The notes under the pieces were generated by a model. It was not told where the DNA came from, did not search any database, and saw only the letters and a list, made by a program, of their open reading frames with translations. A stretch of DNA of 5,738 bases, taken from the NCBI GenBank assembly GCA_013816645.1, contig JACDEC010000108.1, positions 1-5,738 of the forward strand. The letters run 5' to 3'. This DNA comes from Planctomycetota bacterium. Its GTDB lineage: Bacteria > Planctomycetota > UBA11346. The position numbers and the translations under genes were made by a program. Shown here one piece after another: positions 5,618 to 5,738 of this stretch; the stretch's first letter is position 1; every line of letters begins with the position of its first letter.

Positions 5618-5738
5618 GTGATCCGGATCCCCACCATCTTCCTCGGCACGCCCGAGATCGCGGTGCCGGCGTTGCTCGTGCTGGCGCAACGCACGCGGGT
5701 GTTGCGCGTGGTGACCCAGCCGGATCGGCCAGCCGGGC
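5618..5738 (+). CDS. fmt: Methionyl-tRNA formyltransferase, N-terminal part (3' end outside window)
   Basis: The first 40 codons are present. The protein transfers a formyl group from 10-formyl-tetrahydrofolate to Met-tRNA(fMet) in the cytoplasm, preparing the initiator tRNA for translation. The identification rests on two family signatures in the right order and spacing: IFLGTPEIAVPALL (residues 7-20; the family pattern is FxGTPEFAVPxL, the first Rossmann strand and loop) and VVTQPDRPAG (31-40), the conserved 'VVTQPDRPAGRG' segment. The GTG at 5618 is chosen because it puts IRIPTIFLGTPE at the usual distance from the N-terminus, and there is no suitable ATG in frame. The catalytic Asn-His-Asp residues lie beyond the window. 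No Shine-Dalgarno is visible, and the repeat element ends 12 bp upstream. The TruD-family gene precedes it on the same strand, a grouping of tRNA-related genes. Confidence 0.93.
   Translation, partial: MIRIPTIFLGTPEIAVPALLVLAQRTRVLRVVTQPDRPAG

Larger units (their letters stand above)
5451..5621 (+). other. 56-codon open frame through the repeat element, probably not a real gene
   Basis: ATG 5451 overlaps the preceding stop in an ATGA, and the TGA at 5619-5621 overlaps the GTG start of fmt, so the frame is placed like a translationally coupled small gene. However, about half of the peptide is a reading of the 8-bp repeats (SGSPEVRKSGSP near the start, SGLPDFRTSGL near the end). The repeat has no stop in any frame, so an open frame across it is expected. 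No domain, signal peptide or membrane segment is visible. It is listed because both overlaps are exact. Confidence 0.2.

Overview
This is a GC-rich bacterial window with closely packed genes on both strands. The mix points, as an inference, to Planctomycetota or a similar high-GC lineage. It holds a Hanks-type Ser/Thr kinase with a C-terminal membrane anchor, and a secreted protein that joins a small beta-barrel-like domain, a helical segment and a carbohydrate-binding-like C-terminus. It also holds a TruD-family protein of the 'TADLPGTGG' type. No start codon has a strong Shine-Dalgarno sequence. No gene here fixes the phylum.

Layout. (1) Positions 2-1470 and on to 2110, + strand: the C-terminal part of an unrecognised helical protein, then a lipoprotein with TolB/PD40-like propeller motifs, then an FMN-binding flavin-reductase-like protein. 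Gaps of 50 and 16 bp suggest one transcript. (2) Positions 2111-2141: a convergent junction with a perfect 7-bp hairpin. (3) Positions 2142-4321, - strand: a tail-anchored Ser/Thr kinase (upstream) and a signal-peptide-bearing protein (downstream). They are separated by 185 bp that hold a hairpin after the kinase stop and a 13-bp tandem repeat. (4) Positions 4322-4422: a divergent intergenic region. (5) Positions 4423-5738, + strand: a TruD-family gene, a 163-bp gap dominated by an 8-bp tandem repeat in two opposed arms, and the start of fmt (methionyl-tRNA formyltransferase), which runs off the window.

The most notable result is the TruD-family protein. Its fold-level landmarks are preserved and the frame is open. 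However, the position of the catalytic aspartate in the FAGxKD motif is glutamate (FAGNRE), and the other signature motifs (PEDF, GNxF, NYFGxQRFG and the C-terminal RE) are changed or lost. It therefore looks like a pseudoenzyme or a repurposed TruD paralogue rather than a standard tRNA U13 pseudouridine synthase. The second is the inverted pair of 8-bp repeat arrays between this gene and fmt. They form a REP/MITE-like element, crossed by a 56-codon frame that overlaps both neighbours by a few bases. No CRISPR array, tRNA, rRNA, transposase or recognisable defence system is visible.
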